Below, one piece after another: positions 1-7,842 of a stretch of 63,081 nucleotides of DNA. Under the pieces are notes generated by a model, which was not told the DNA's origin, did not search any database, and worked only from the letters and a program-made list of their open reading frames with translations. Every line of letters starts with the position of its first letter. The stretch's first letter is position 1. The position numbers were made by a program, and so were the translations under genes. The DNA lies in NCBI RefSeq assembly GCF_016908935.1, contig NZ_JAFBEV010000016.1, positions 1 through 63,081 on the forward strand, given 5' to 3'. The stretch is from Sporolactobacillus spathodeae (GTDB lineage: Bacteria; Bacillota; Bacilli; Bacillales; Sporolactobacillaceae).

Positions 1-92
1 GGGGCCGGCCCCCCTCACAGAAAAACGCCTTTCTCATCCCACAAACTGCTCCACATCAACTACCCTTTTTACACAATTATACTGGCTCAACT

Positions 93-283
93 AAATTCGG
101 TGCAACTTTCCTTGATTTAGGAGCGACTTTTTCGAAATTCGGTGCGACTTTTGCTCGATTTGGTGCAACTCTCGAAATTCGGTGCAACTTTCCTTGATTT
201 AGGAGCGACTTTTTCGGAATTCGGTGCAACTTTTGCTCGATTTGGTGCAACTCTCAAAATTCGGTGCAATTTTCCTTGATTTT
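93..283. repeat. Tandem 82-bp intergenic repeat (family R1)
   Basis: Two full units start at about 93 and 175, plus a partial third. Each unit is built of four sub-elements of about 20 bp that carry the core GGTGCAACTTT, GGTGCGACTTT or GGAGCGACTTT. The same 82-bp unit recurs at the right edge of the window and a diverged form lies at 2003-2110. No reading frame with a ribosome binding site runs through it. Confidence 0.85.
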
Positions 284-287
284 GCGC

Positions 288-326
288 AAAAAAAAGGACC
301 GAAGCTAAAAGCTTCGATCCCTTTTT
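288..326. terminator. Bidirectional intrinsic terminator after the purine permease
   Basis: The hairpin pairs GAAGCT (301-306) with AGCTTC (310-315) and extends outward with one mismatch. It has an A-run on the left and a T-run on the right, so it can stop transcription in both directions. It closes the leftward permease transcript. Confidence 0.8.
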
Positions 327-351
327 AATTCAACTTTTATAAAAGAGGCTC

Positions 352-1668
352 TTATTTATAATTGAGTACCCAGAAGAAAACAAGGAAAACAACGAATAAG
401 ATATAAACAATCGGGTGAACTTTCTTGCCTTTGCCAGCGACGAGCATCGTGATCGGATAAACAATAAAGCCGAGCGCGATACCATCCGAAATGCTGTAAG
501 TCAGCGGCATGCCAAGAACCGTCAGGAATGCTGGAACTGCAATTTCAAATTCATCCCACGGAATTTCTTTCAATGCAGATGCCATCAACACACCAACGAT
601 AATCAGGGCTGGCGCCGTAACTTGAGAAGTCACAACAGCCAGAAGCGGCGAGAACAGCATGCCGAACAGGAAGAGAATACCGGTAACAACAGCGGTAAAT
701 CCTGAACGGCCGCCGACAGCGATACCTGTTGATGATTCAATATAAGCAGAAGTCGGTGATGTACCAATCAACGAACCGACAAGCATCGATGTTGAATCAG
801 CAAGCAGTGCGCGACCGACACGCGGCATTTTATTGTCTTTAATGAAACCAGCCTGCTGAGCGAGTCCAATCAGTGTACCGGCTGTATCAAAGAAAGTCAC
901 AAGCAGGAATGTCAGGACGACAACAGCGAGCTGCACCGTGTTGATGTCACTGAGATGGGACAGAGCTACACCGAAAGTCGGTGCCAGACTTGGCGCCGTC
1001 GAAACAATCGCGGACGGCAGCTGAATCAATCCGGTAATCATACCAAGAACGGAAGTCAGCACCATGCCGATGAAAATCGCGCCTGGAACTTTGCGAACCA
1101 TCAAGATAATCGTAACAATCAAACCGAAAATTGTCAGCCAAGTCGTACCTACATTCAATGCTCCGAAAGCAACCATCGTATCTTTGTTTGCGACGATCAG
1201 GCCGCCTTCATGAAGACCGATGAACGCGATGAACAAACCAATGCCGGCTGCCATCGCCAGTTTCAAGCTCTGCGGAATAGCGTCGATAATCATTTCGCGC
1301 AGTTTGAAGATCGTAATAATGAAGAAAACAACAGCGGCAATAAACACACCTGCCAAAGCCGTCTGCCAAGGAATCTTCATGCCAAGCACAACAGTGTAAG
1401 CGAAGAAGGCATTTACGCCAAGGCCAGGAGCGATCGCAATCGGGTATTTAGCGACAATCCCCATAATGAGACAGCCTAGCGCACTTGCAATCGCCGTCGC
1501 TGTGAATACAGCACCTTTATCCATTCCAGATGCACCGAGAACCGCAGGATTGACAAAAAGTATGTAAGCCATCGAAATGAATGTCGTCAATCCAGCCAAC
1601 GATTCGCGGCCAAGAGTTGTCTTTAACTCAGAGAACTGAAAATAACGGGACAACCAATTTTCGTTCAC
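352..1668 (-). CDS. pbuG: NCS2/AzgA-type purine (hypoxanthine/guanine) permease
   Basis: This is a polytopic membrane transporter that imports purine bases for salvage. The protein is about 438 residues, normal for the AzgA/PbuG/PbuO branch of the NCS2 family. It has the family N-terminus (GLTTFISMAYILFVNP), the segment APGLGVNAFFAYTVV and the later TFFDTAGTL and GTSPTSAYIESSTG motifs. The open frame runs up to a TTG at 1686, but the AGGAGG lies inside that extension, so the GTG at 1668 six bases downstream of it is the better start. It is monocistronic, with a terminator behind it. A paired PurR operator directly upstream of the promoter supports purine rather than uracil or xanthine transport. 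The exact base preference (PbuG versus PbuO) cannot be read from sequence. Confidence 0.9.
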   Translation of the reverse strand: MNENWLSRYFQFSELKTTLGRESLAGLTTFISMAYILFVNPAVLGASGMDKGAVFTATAIASALGCLIMGIVAKYPIAIAPGLGVNAFFAYTVVLGMKIPWQTALAGVFIAAVVFFIITIFKLREMIIDAIPQSLKLAMAAGIGLFIAFIGLHEGGLIVANKDTMVAFGALNVGTTWLTIFGLIVTIILMVRKVPGAIFIGMVLTSVLGMITGLIQLPSAIVSTAPSLAPTFGVALSHLSDINTVQLAVVVLTFLLVTFFDTAGTLIGLAQQAGFIKDNKMPRVGRALLADSTSMLVGSLIGTSPTSAYIESSTGIAVGGRSGFTAVVTGILFLFGMLFSPLLAVVTSQVTAPALIIVGVLMASALKEIPWDEFEIAVPAFLTVLGMPLTYSISDGIALGFIVYPITMLVAGKGKKVHPIVYILFVVFLVFFWVLNYK

Positions 1669-1829
1669 AAAAATCCTCCTCTTCAAAATTACTTGCCGCC
1701 CAAATGAAAGGATTCCACAACAGGAGCCTCTTCATTCAACTAGCCGAAACGTATAGAGAATAATGAAATACAGTTCAAAATAAATGGCCAGTCTGAGCGG
1801 CAAATTTCAATTGATTTTTGTACTTGTCC

Positions 1830-1859
1830 ATTATATCAGCCCTAGAGAGAATCAGTCAA
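1830..1859 (-). promoter_or_regulatory. Sigma-A promoter of the purine permease
   Basis: On the minus strand, TTGACT (1859-1854), an 18-bp spacer and TATAAT (1835-1830) form a near-consensus promoter. It gives a leader of about 155 nt. I looked for a guanine riboswitch core in that leader and did not find one. Confidence 0.8.
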
Positions 1860-1862
1860 CGA

Positions 1863-1906
1863 AAATACGAACGATCGCTATTCATCTCAACGTATCGTTC
1901 GTAAAT
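1863..1906. promoter_or_regulatory. Paired inverted PurBoxes (PurR operator)
   Basis: AAATACGAACGAT at 1863-1875 and its inverted partner, reading ATTTACGAACGAT on the minus strand (1906-1894), each match 11 of 13 positions of the Bacillus PurBox AWWWCCGAACWWT. They are 18 bp apart, close to the 16-17 bp usual for PurR operators, and abut the -35 box of the permease. Confidence 0.75.
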
Positions 1907-1937
1907 AAGAGCGTTTTCTCATCAAATTTATCCTTTT

Positions 1938-1985
1938 TTCTACTATTAGAAGAACTTGGCTTGCCAAGTTCTTTTTTCCGATTTG
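1938..1985 (+). repeat. Short copy of repeat family R2 (terminator-like head)
   Basis: AGAACTTGGC, a two-base loop and GCCAAGTTCT followed by six T form a perfect terminator-like hairpin. This is the head of the R2 repeat seen at 7.6, 10.5, 12.1, 21.8, 22.7, 38.0 and 59.8 kb. No rightward gene lies directly upstream. Confidence 0.6.
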
Positions 1986-2002
1986 GAGATCGCGGCTAGA
2001 CT

Positions 2003-2470
2003 TTGGTGCGACTTTTGCTCAATTTGGTGCGACTCCTGAAATTCGGCCTAACTTTTGGATGATTCGGTCTAACTTTTGCTGACTGCCTAACTTTTCGCAG
2101 ATTTGGTGTGACTTTGCTTGATTTTGGTGGGATTTCGAGCGGTTCGAGCACGGGGCTAAGTTCTGAGCGCTTTCCCCACTTTTCGAGCGGTTCAAAACTC
2201 GGTTCGAGCACGGGGGCTATGCTCTGAGCGCTTTCCCCCACTTTTCGAGTGGTTCAAGACTCAGTTCGCGCGCGGGGCTGACTTCGATTGGTTTCCCCCA
2301 CTTTTCGAGCGGTTCGAACGCGGCCATGATTTCGATTGGTTTCCCCCACTTTTCGAGCGGTTCAAGACTCGGTTCGAACGCGGGCATAACTTCGACTGTT
2401 TCCCCTACTTTTCGAGCGGTTTCGGGCTCGGTTCGGGCGCTTTTCCAGCTTTTTTGAGCGGATCCGGTCC
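2003..2470. repeat. Diverged R1 units followed by about 60-bp tandem repeats (family R3)
   Basis: Positions 2003-2110 carry degenerate R1 sub-elements. From about 2130, five copies of a unit with the core CCCCACTTTTCGAGCGGTTC start near 2174, 2236, 2296, 2343 and 2402. The spacing (61, 60, 51, 58 bp) is not a multiple of three. Minus-strand frames with recurrent EPLEKWGK are therefore a by-product, not a gene. The stretch 2471-2707 up to the kinase stop holds nothing I can assign. Confidence 0.75.
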
Positions 2471-2707
2471 GATTTAGAGTGTGCGGCAAGGCTTTGAGCG
2501 ATTTCGAATTATTTTTTTCAACGATGAGTTGCCTTATTCGGACACTGGATCAGCTTTTTCAGACACGGAACAGCAGATTTCGGACATTGACTCAATCCAT
2601 CGAGCATTTGACTGTCATTCAACCGTTGCGCACGCCCGATAAGGCATTTGTTGCGAAATCTAAAAAGCTCAGCTTGCTTTGTCCGCGAGGAATTTGTACA
2701 TGGGGAC

Positions 2708-4084
2708 TCAATCGATAAAAAGCGGCAGTCGAACAGCAGCGATTGTTCCTTGGCGCGCATCACTTGAAAAAGCGAGCTGCCCCCCATGCTGCTCAATAAT
2801 ATTTTTTGAAATCGCCAGGCCAAGGCCAGAACCTTGGCCGTTCGCTTTCGTCTGATAAAAAGCATCCGTCAGATGTCGAATTTCTTCGCTGGAGACGGTC
2901 TCTCCCCAGTCTTGAACATTCAGGCAGGCTTCGTCCTGCTCTTCCCACAGGCTGATCGTGATTTCCGTATCTGGATCAGCGAATTTTATCGCATTATCAA
3001 TCAAATTAATCAGCACTTGTTGGATGCGCATCCGATCACCAAGAATGACACCATGCCCATTGATTTTCAGATTTAATTTGCAGGGTTTTTCTTCCGCTTT
3101 CGGTTGAAGCGAAGCGGCTGACGCGCGAATCGCTTCATCTAGGCGCATGACCTCTTGTCTCAGTGTCATTTTATTCTGTTGAATTTTCGAGAAATCGAGC
3201 AAATCACTGACCAGTATTTTCAACCGCTCCGTTTCCTGATTGATCACATTGAGGCCCGCGTCGAGATCTTCCTTCGTTATTTTCGGATTCAGCAACATCG
3301 TTTCGCTCCAACCTTTGATTCCGGTCAGCGGTGTCAAAAGTTCATGCGAAATCGAGGAAATAAATTCATTTTTCAGCTTCTCCGTCTTCTGTATTTCATC
3401 GGCCATTTGATTCAAGGTCCGTGCCAGTATGCCAAGTTCCGCTTTGTAATCCTCTCTCATCCGCCGCTTGAAATTTCCCGTCGCCATATTTGATGAGACC
3501 TGAATGATGTGTTTCAGCGGCATGACAATCGATTCTGCAAAACGCAAGCTGACGAAGAATACAACTAAAGCAATGATTAACGCGCAGGCAAGCGACCCGC
3601 CGTAAATCACAAATAATTCTTGATCAACCGGCTTTAGTGAAGAAATATAGCGAAGAATATACGGTTTGCCATCAATCTGAATCGGATAATAAACAGCCAT
3701 CACCTTTTCCTGAGTACCGGTGTTCCGTTCCACATTCGAGAAAGAGCGCCCCTCCAAAAGCCGATGATTCAACGGTGTTTGCGCATGGCTAATCAACCCT
3801 GTTGATGCGGCCACCATATTGCCATCGAGGTCCAGAACTTGCAGATCGGCATGCTTCACTCCGAAGCTATCCAGCACTTCGTTCATCGGATTGCCCCACC
3901 GATTAATGATCACATGCTTATTGAATTTCTGATAAATGGCATTGGAAGCCTGCGCATGCTCAAGCAGTGTTTCTTTAATCCCGTCATAGAAATAGCGATG
4001 AACCGCGGTCATCAGCACTGCCTCGCTCAGCGAGAGGGTCAGTGTTATTACCAACATGAAATAAAAAACGACGCGTCGTGTCAT
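2708..4084 (-). CDS. Two-component sensor histidine kinase
   Basis: This membrane sensor kinase phosphorylates the response regulator encoded just upstream. The N-terminus has a membrane segment, an extracellular sensor region of about 130 residues, a second membrane segment, a HAMP linker, and a HisKA domain with the H-box SSISHELLTPL (phospho-acceptor His247). A HATPase domain follows with the N-box NLIDNAIKFA, a G1-type motif VQDWGETVSSEE and the G2 box GSGLGLAISK. The open frame extends to 4120, but the ATG at 4084 overlaps the regulator stop as ATGA. That coupling makes a 458-residue protein starting MTRRVV the better model. The stimulus is unknown. The sensor type resembles the ResE/YkoH group, but I would not assign a name. 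Confidence 0.88.
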   Translation of the reverse strand: MTRRVVFYFMLVITLTLSLSEAVLMTAVHRYFYDGIKETLLEHAQASNAIYQKFNKHVIINRWGNPMNEVLDSFGVKHADLQVLDLDGNMVAASTGLISHAQTPLNHRLLEGRSFSNVERNTGTQEKVMAVYYPIQIDGKPYILRYISSLKPVDQELFVIYGGSLACALIIALVVFFVSLRFAESIVMPLKHIIQVSSNMATGNFKRRMREDYKAELGILARTLNQMADEIQKTEKLKNEFISSISHELLTPLTGIKGWSETMLLNPKITKEDLDAGLNVINQETERLKILVSDLLDFSKIQQNKMTLRQEVMRLDEAIRASAASLQPKAEEKPCKLNLKINGHGVILGDRMRIQQVLINLIDNAIKFADPDTEITISLWEEQDEACLNVQDWGETVSSEEIRHLTDAFYQTKANGQGSGLGLAISKNIIEQHGGQLAFSSDARQGTIAAVRLPLFID

Positions 4085-4785
4085 TCGCCCAGTCCACTCC
4101 AGATATAGCCTCTTCCCCAATGCGTTTTGATGTACTTCGGTTGCGCCGGATCATCTTCGATCTTCTGCCGAAGGCGACGGATATTGACATCAATGATTTT
4201 TGGATCGCCAACGAAATTTTCGCCCCAAACAGCATCAATTAGCTGATTGCGCGACAGCAGCTGGTTTTCATTGTTCATTAACGTTCGAATCAATTCAAAT
4301 TCCGTAGGCGTTAGATCAATCGGTTCATCATTTTTATAAAAAAGTTCATCTTCTACAGTCAACTTGAAGATTCCGGTGACAAGAGCCTCAGGCTGTTCCG
4401 ACGAATCATTGTTGTTTAGCCGGCGAAGCAGGGATTGGACGCGGGCAACCATTTCCGCCGGGCTGAATGGTTTGGTCATATAATCGTCGGCGCCGATGGT
4501 CAATCCATGTATTTTATCAGATTCCTGAACCCTTGCTGTCAAAATGATGATTCCGGTTTTCATCCCACTCTCTCTTATTTTTTTGCACACTTCAAAACCG
4601 CTAAGCCCCTCAAGCATCACATCCAACAAGGCGATGCGTATATCCGGATGTTCTTTTAAAAGCTGGAGCGCTTCCTCGCCGCGGCCTGCCTCATAAACTT
4701 CAAAGTCTGCGTATTTTAAATTAAGAACAATAAAACTTCGAATCGACAATTCATCTTCTAAAACAAGAATCTTATCCTTTGCCAC
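4081..4785 (-). CDS. OmpR/PhoB-family response regulator
   Basis: This DNA-binding regulator is paired with the downstream kinase. The receiver domain (residues 1-118) has the acidic pair ED at 10-11, phospho-acceptor Asp55 in LLDVM, Thr in ILTAR and Lys105 in MTKPF. The C-terminal winged-helix domain carries the Trans_reg_C features TPTEFELIRTLM and VDVNIRRLRQKIEDDP-like sequence. It starts at a GTG with AGGAGG about 8 bp upstream. The stop overlaps the kinase start by four bases. It is the second gene of a lipoprotein-regulator-kinase operon, with a 43-bp gap after the lipoprotein. Targets are not visible. Confidence 0.9.
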   Translation of the reverse strand: MAKDKILVLEDELSIRSFIVLNLKYADFEVYEAGRGEEALQLLKEHPDIRIALLDVMLEGLSGFEVCKKIRESGMKTGIIILTARVQESDKIHGLTIGADDYMTKPFSPAEMVARVQSLLRRLNNNDSSEQPEALVTGIFKLTVEDELFYKNDEPIDLTPTEFELIRTLMNNENQLLSRNQLIDAVWGENFVGDPKIIDVNIRRLRQKIEDDPAQPKYIKTHWGRGYIWSGLGE

Positions 4786-4828
4786 CTCGAGCTCCTCCTG
4801 TCCCCTTCATAAACCAATTTGCTTGTTT

Positions 4829-6055
4829 CTATTCATCTTGATCAGCTGAATAAACACCAAATTTAATCACCGAAGCATTGTCTTTATAGGCCGCCGGAAT
4901 CGCGAAAACTTGATGCGCGGATGCGCCAATTCGAATCCAGCCGGTATACGCGCCACGCGTCCATTGTTGCTTTGGAATCCAGTATATCGATAAATAAGAT
5001 TTTCCTGTGTTCTGTTTATTAAACGTGATATGTGTCGCTGTCTCATTCGCAAGAACGAGGCTGCCCGCCGTATTGATCGGAAAATCGACAAAAAAATGAT
5101 GCGATACATTGTAATAGCGTTCCGTTGGCCGCTGTGGATTGAGCGAGTAAAAGGGAATCGAACTTTGATCGGTGTTCGTTCCTCCGAATCGAGCTGTTCC
5201 GGGAATTAAGGCCGCCGCGTGCAGCGCAGAAGATAAGCGCTGCAAGGAAAATGGATGGTGGCGGACAAGCGCCCGATTTGACGCACGCAGTTGGTTGCGC
5301 ATCTGATTGACATCTGCGTCAGCGTCTGGCAAGTCGTTCAATTGGCCAATTTCAGGAACTGCCAGCATCATCTTTGAAGATGCAATCAGTCCTTGAACCT
5401 GCTTAAAAGTAGCGACTGGCTGACGTCTGTCTAGCGCTGGAGACGGTAGACCCCCCAGTGCATAATCGATAAATCGCGAGCGACGCGTGTACGGATTCGT
5501 CTGAATCAAAGCCAGATGTATCTTGAAACGATTGTCAAAATAGCCATAAATCCATCCATTGAAAGATGTTTCGATAAGCTTGACCACTTTTCCTTGTTTC
5601 ATGGAATACACATACAGCAAATTCTCTGGAAAATGTTCAACGGTCATCACAAGCTGCGATTCATGATTCGGTCCCGAATCTAGCCAAGCGATCTTGACCA
5701 CTTTTCCGGCGGTAATCGGCTGATTATAGATCCGATGCCAATGCCCACCCTGGCTATTCATTATCGAAAGGTAGAGCGTGCCATTAGATGTCTCATAAAA
5801 AAAAGCGCTCTGCCCGGCTGTCCCCTTTTGCAGCGTGAGCCGCATAATCTTTCCTTTCAGTGTCGAAGCGGCTGGTGTCACCAAATGTGCTCCTTCGGGA
5901 ATCAGCCCGGAAATTTCGCGCAGCAATTGCTGATTGTCTTTCGTCAGGTCGGGCTGTTGAATTAACGCAGAAGGCTGCTTTAACAGCGCGCAGCCCGAAA
6001 GAAGCACGAGCAGCACGACGGCAAGCAGCATCCGTCCCATACGCGATCGATTCAT
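4829..6055 (-). CDS. Lipoprotein of unknown function, first gene of the two-component operon
   Basis: I do not recognise this family. The N-terminus MNRSRMGRM is followed by a hydrophobic stretch and the lipobox LLSGC, so the mature protein should be anchored to the outer face of the membrane by its cysteine. The remaining 385 or so residues are soluble and beta-rich, with no further membrane segment. Of three in-frame ATGs (6076, 6070, 6055), the one at 6055 has GGGAGAG six bases upstream. Position and spacing make co-transcription with the regulator and kinase likely. A role as an accessory sensor or as an output of the system is inference only. Confidence 0.75.
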   Translation of the reverse strand: MNRSRMGRMLLAVVLLVLLSGCALLKQPSALIQQPDLTKDNQQLLREISGLIPEGAHLVTPAASTLKGKIMRLTLQKGTAGQSAFFYETSNGTLYLSIMNSQGGHWHRIYNQPITAGKVVKIAWLDSGPNHESQLVMTVEHFPENLLYVYSMKQGKVVKLIETSFNGWIYGYFDNRFKIHLALIQTNPYTRRSRFIDYALGGLPSPALDRRQPVATFKQVQGLIASSKMMLAVPEIGQLNDLPDADADVNQMRNQLRASNRALVRHHPFSLQRLSSALHAAALIPGTARFGGTNTDQSSIPFYSLNPQRPTERYYNVSHHFFVDFPINTAGSLVLANETATHITFNKQNTGKSYLSIYWIPKQQWTRGAYTGWIRIGASAHQVFAIPAAYKDNASVIKFGVYSADQDE

Positions 6056-6209
6056 CAAGCTCTCTCCCATCTTCATTTATCTTACAACCATTGAATGATT
6101 CGTGTTTCAATCGCCGCATGCGGGAGTTACGCGAAACAATCGCTTTTCAAAAAATTTGTCTCAATGTTATTCCTCTTCTTTATTATCTATTTTTACCTGA
6201 AAAGAATCG

Positions 6210-6225
6210 GTAACAAAAAGGTTAC
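6210..6225. promoter_or_regulatory. Small inverted repeat between divergent genes
   Basis: GTAAC, six bases and GTTAC lie within the imperfect dyad GGTAACaaaaaGGTTAC in the gap between the lipoprotein operon and the rightward serine hydrolase. It could bind the adjacent response regulator. There is no support beyond symmetry and location. Confidence 0.25.
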
Positions 6226-6361
6226 GATCTTGTCATTTAAGACAATTTTAGCAGTCCGGAGACTAATTATTTGGTGATGAATGATTCGCAGAATAAACAG
6301 CTGCTTAAATAATCTCCTGTTTATCTCTTGGCCGGTTCATCAAGATGGAGGGAACGATTTC

Positions 6362-7567
6362 ATGAAAAAACACGGCAAGCGGCCCGCGTGGATACCTGCT
6401 TTATTCAGCTTCTTGCTGCTGCTCGGGCTTGGATGGGTCGGGTATTCCATCTGGCCATTCATCGCTGCATCGGGCACTGCCAACGTCTCCGCACATTCAA
6501 GTGCAAAGACCGCTGTAGCGCATCCTTCAAAGCAGCAACAGATGGCGCGAAAAGAGGCGCCAGCAAGAAAAAAAGCGGTAGGAAAATTTCTTAAAAAAGA
6601 GAAGGCGATTGACCGCATCTTAAATCAGACAGGTTTTTCCGGTACCGCTGTTGTCGTCAGCCACGGACAAATCGTCCTTGATAAGGGGTACGGGCTCAGC
6701 GACTTGCGTACGCGAAAGCCGAATACGGTGCTGACCCGCTATTATATCGGTTCGATGACAAAAGCCGTTACCGCGGCAGCCTTCATGCAGCTGCGCCAGC
6801 ATGGATGGATTGACTTTAGAACACCCGTATCTCAGTTCTATCCCAATTTTCCAAATGGAAACCGGCTGCAAATGATTGATCTGCTTGACCATGTCTCCGG
6901 TCTGGGCGGGGACAGCGAGTCGATGCAACCCTTGACCCGCGATCAGTTAGTCGCGAAAATTGCCCGTTTAAATCCGAAACTTCGAAGCAAACCCGGAACA
7001 GTCTGGAGCTATCAAGATACGAATTACGCCTTGCTTGGCGCTATATTAGATAAAATTTGCGAAACACATTATCACGAAAACTTGCACGCTTATATACAGC
7101 AATCGATCTATTCGGTCGCTGGCATGAAGAACAGCGGGTTCGGTATCACCGGTGAACAATCGGCCAATCGTTCAATTCCTTATTTACGTCATGGAAAAGT
7201 GACCTTTGAAGCTTTTGCACCTTCGTTCTCGCAGTTGCTTGGCTGCGGCGATGTGTACGCGACGTCATGGGATCTCTACCTTTTCGACCATGCTTTGGCA
7301 ACGGGACGTCTGATGTCATCGTCAAGTCTTCATGAATTATTAACAAGTCGTTTCCACGGAACTTCATATTCCATGGGCTGGTATCTGAACCGGCATGGAT
7401 GGGGCGCCGGTACCAACTCTAGTCACGGCGTTCTCGGTGGCTGGAACGGCAGCAATGCATTTTCCAAAGATGGTCAGAATTATCTCATTCTGCTTTCGAA
7501 TGTCAAGAGTTCGCAAGTGCAATTGGCTGTTCTGAACCGTAAAATTTTCGCGATTCTTTCTAACTAA
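6362..7567 (+). CDS. Membrane-anchored serine beta-lactamase-like hydrolase
   Basis: This protein belongs to the class C beta-lactamase / penicillin-binding-protein-like serine hydrolase family, which includes D-Ala carboxypeptidase-like and esterase members. The start is at MKKHGKR, with GGAGGG upstream. An uncleaved-looking hydrophobic segment near residues 14-35 should anchor it, followed by a lysine-rich linker. The catalytic Ser-x-x-Lys is SMTK (Ser131), the Tyr motif is in the YQDTNYALLG segment, and the third box is near the C-terminus as HGVLGG. The length of 401 residues is usual. It is read alone, just before the dlt operon. The substrate is unknown; a cell-wall role is suggested by the neighbourhood only. 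Confidence 0.8.
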   Translation: MKKHGKRPAWIPALFSFLLLLGLGWVGYSIWPFIAASGTANVSAHSSAKTAVAHPSKQQQMARKEAPARKKAVGKFLKKEKAIDRILNQTGFSGTAVVVSHGQIVLDKGYGLSDLRTRKPNTVLTRYYIGSMTKAVTAAAFMQLRQHGWIDFRTPVSQFYPNFPNGNRLQMIDLLDHVSGLGGDSESMQPLTRDQLVAKIARLNPKLRSKPGTVWSYQDTNYALLGAILDKICETHYHENLHAYIQQSIYSVAGMKNSGFGITGEQSANRSIPYLRHGKVTFEAFAPSFSQLLGCGDVYATSWDLYLFDHALATGRLMSSSSLHELLTSRFHGTSYSMGWYLNRHGWGAGTNSSHGVLGGWNGSNAFSKDGQNYLILLSNVKSSQVQLAVLNRKIFAILSN

Positions 7568-7660
7568 GAAAAACCTTGCTTAACCATGTCCTTTTCTACA
7601 AATGCGCTTCGGCTGCTCGCTTGCCGCATATTCGCGTAAAGTCTTATACATTCTTAGCCA
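7568..7660 (+). repeat. R2 repeat copy A, carrying the probable dlt promoter
   Basis: The copy has the family head (AAAAACCTTGCTTAACCATG), the conserved middle GCGCTTCGGCTGCTCGCTTG and the tail TTATACATTCTTA. TTGCCG (7621-7626), an 18-bp spacer and TATACA (7645-7650) lie inside it. They make a plausible sigma-A promoter for dltX, 33 bp before its ATG. Confidence 0.65.
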
Positions 7661-7682
7661 TAAAAAAGGGAGCTGAATCATT

Positions 7683-7829
7683 ATGAATCCAGTCACACAT
7701 TGGTACCATAAACCGCTCGTCATTTGGCTGACACATACCTTATTTTACACCGTTATTCTTTTCAGTTTAATTGTCATTTACGGTTTTGCTGCTGCACATA
7801 CCGGCACATTTATTTACAGTGACTTTTAA
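7683..7829 (+). CDS. dltX: DltX, small membrane protein for teichoic acid D-alanylation
   Basis: This 48-residue protein is too short for most gene callers. It begins MNPVTHWYHKPLVIW, has one membrane helix (about residues 16-37) and ends in the aromatic tail TFIYSDF. That tail is the conserved C-terminal motif of DltX, which works with DltB and DltD at the membrane in D-alanine transfer to lipoteichoic acid. GGGAG lies about 11 bp upstream of the ATG. The stop lies 13 bp before the dltA start, so it is the first gene of dltXABCD. Confidence 0.9.
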   Translation: MNPVTHWYHKPLVIWLTHTLFYTVILFSLIVIYGFAAAHTGTFIYSDF

Positions 7830-7842
7830 GGGGGTGCTTTCA

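Noticed and set aside
1668-1830. Guanine riboswitch in the purine permease leader
   Set aside because: The conserved three-way junction words are absent on the minus strand.
2217-2489. Minus-strand frames with repeated EPLEKWGK as a repeat protein
   Set aside because: Unit spacing is not a multiple of three, there is no ribosome binding site, and the frames break between units. The DNA repeat explains them.
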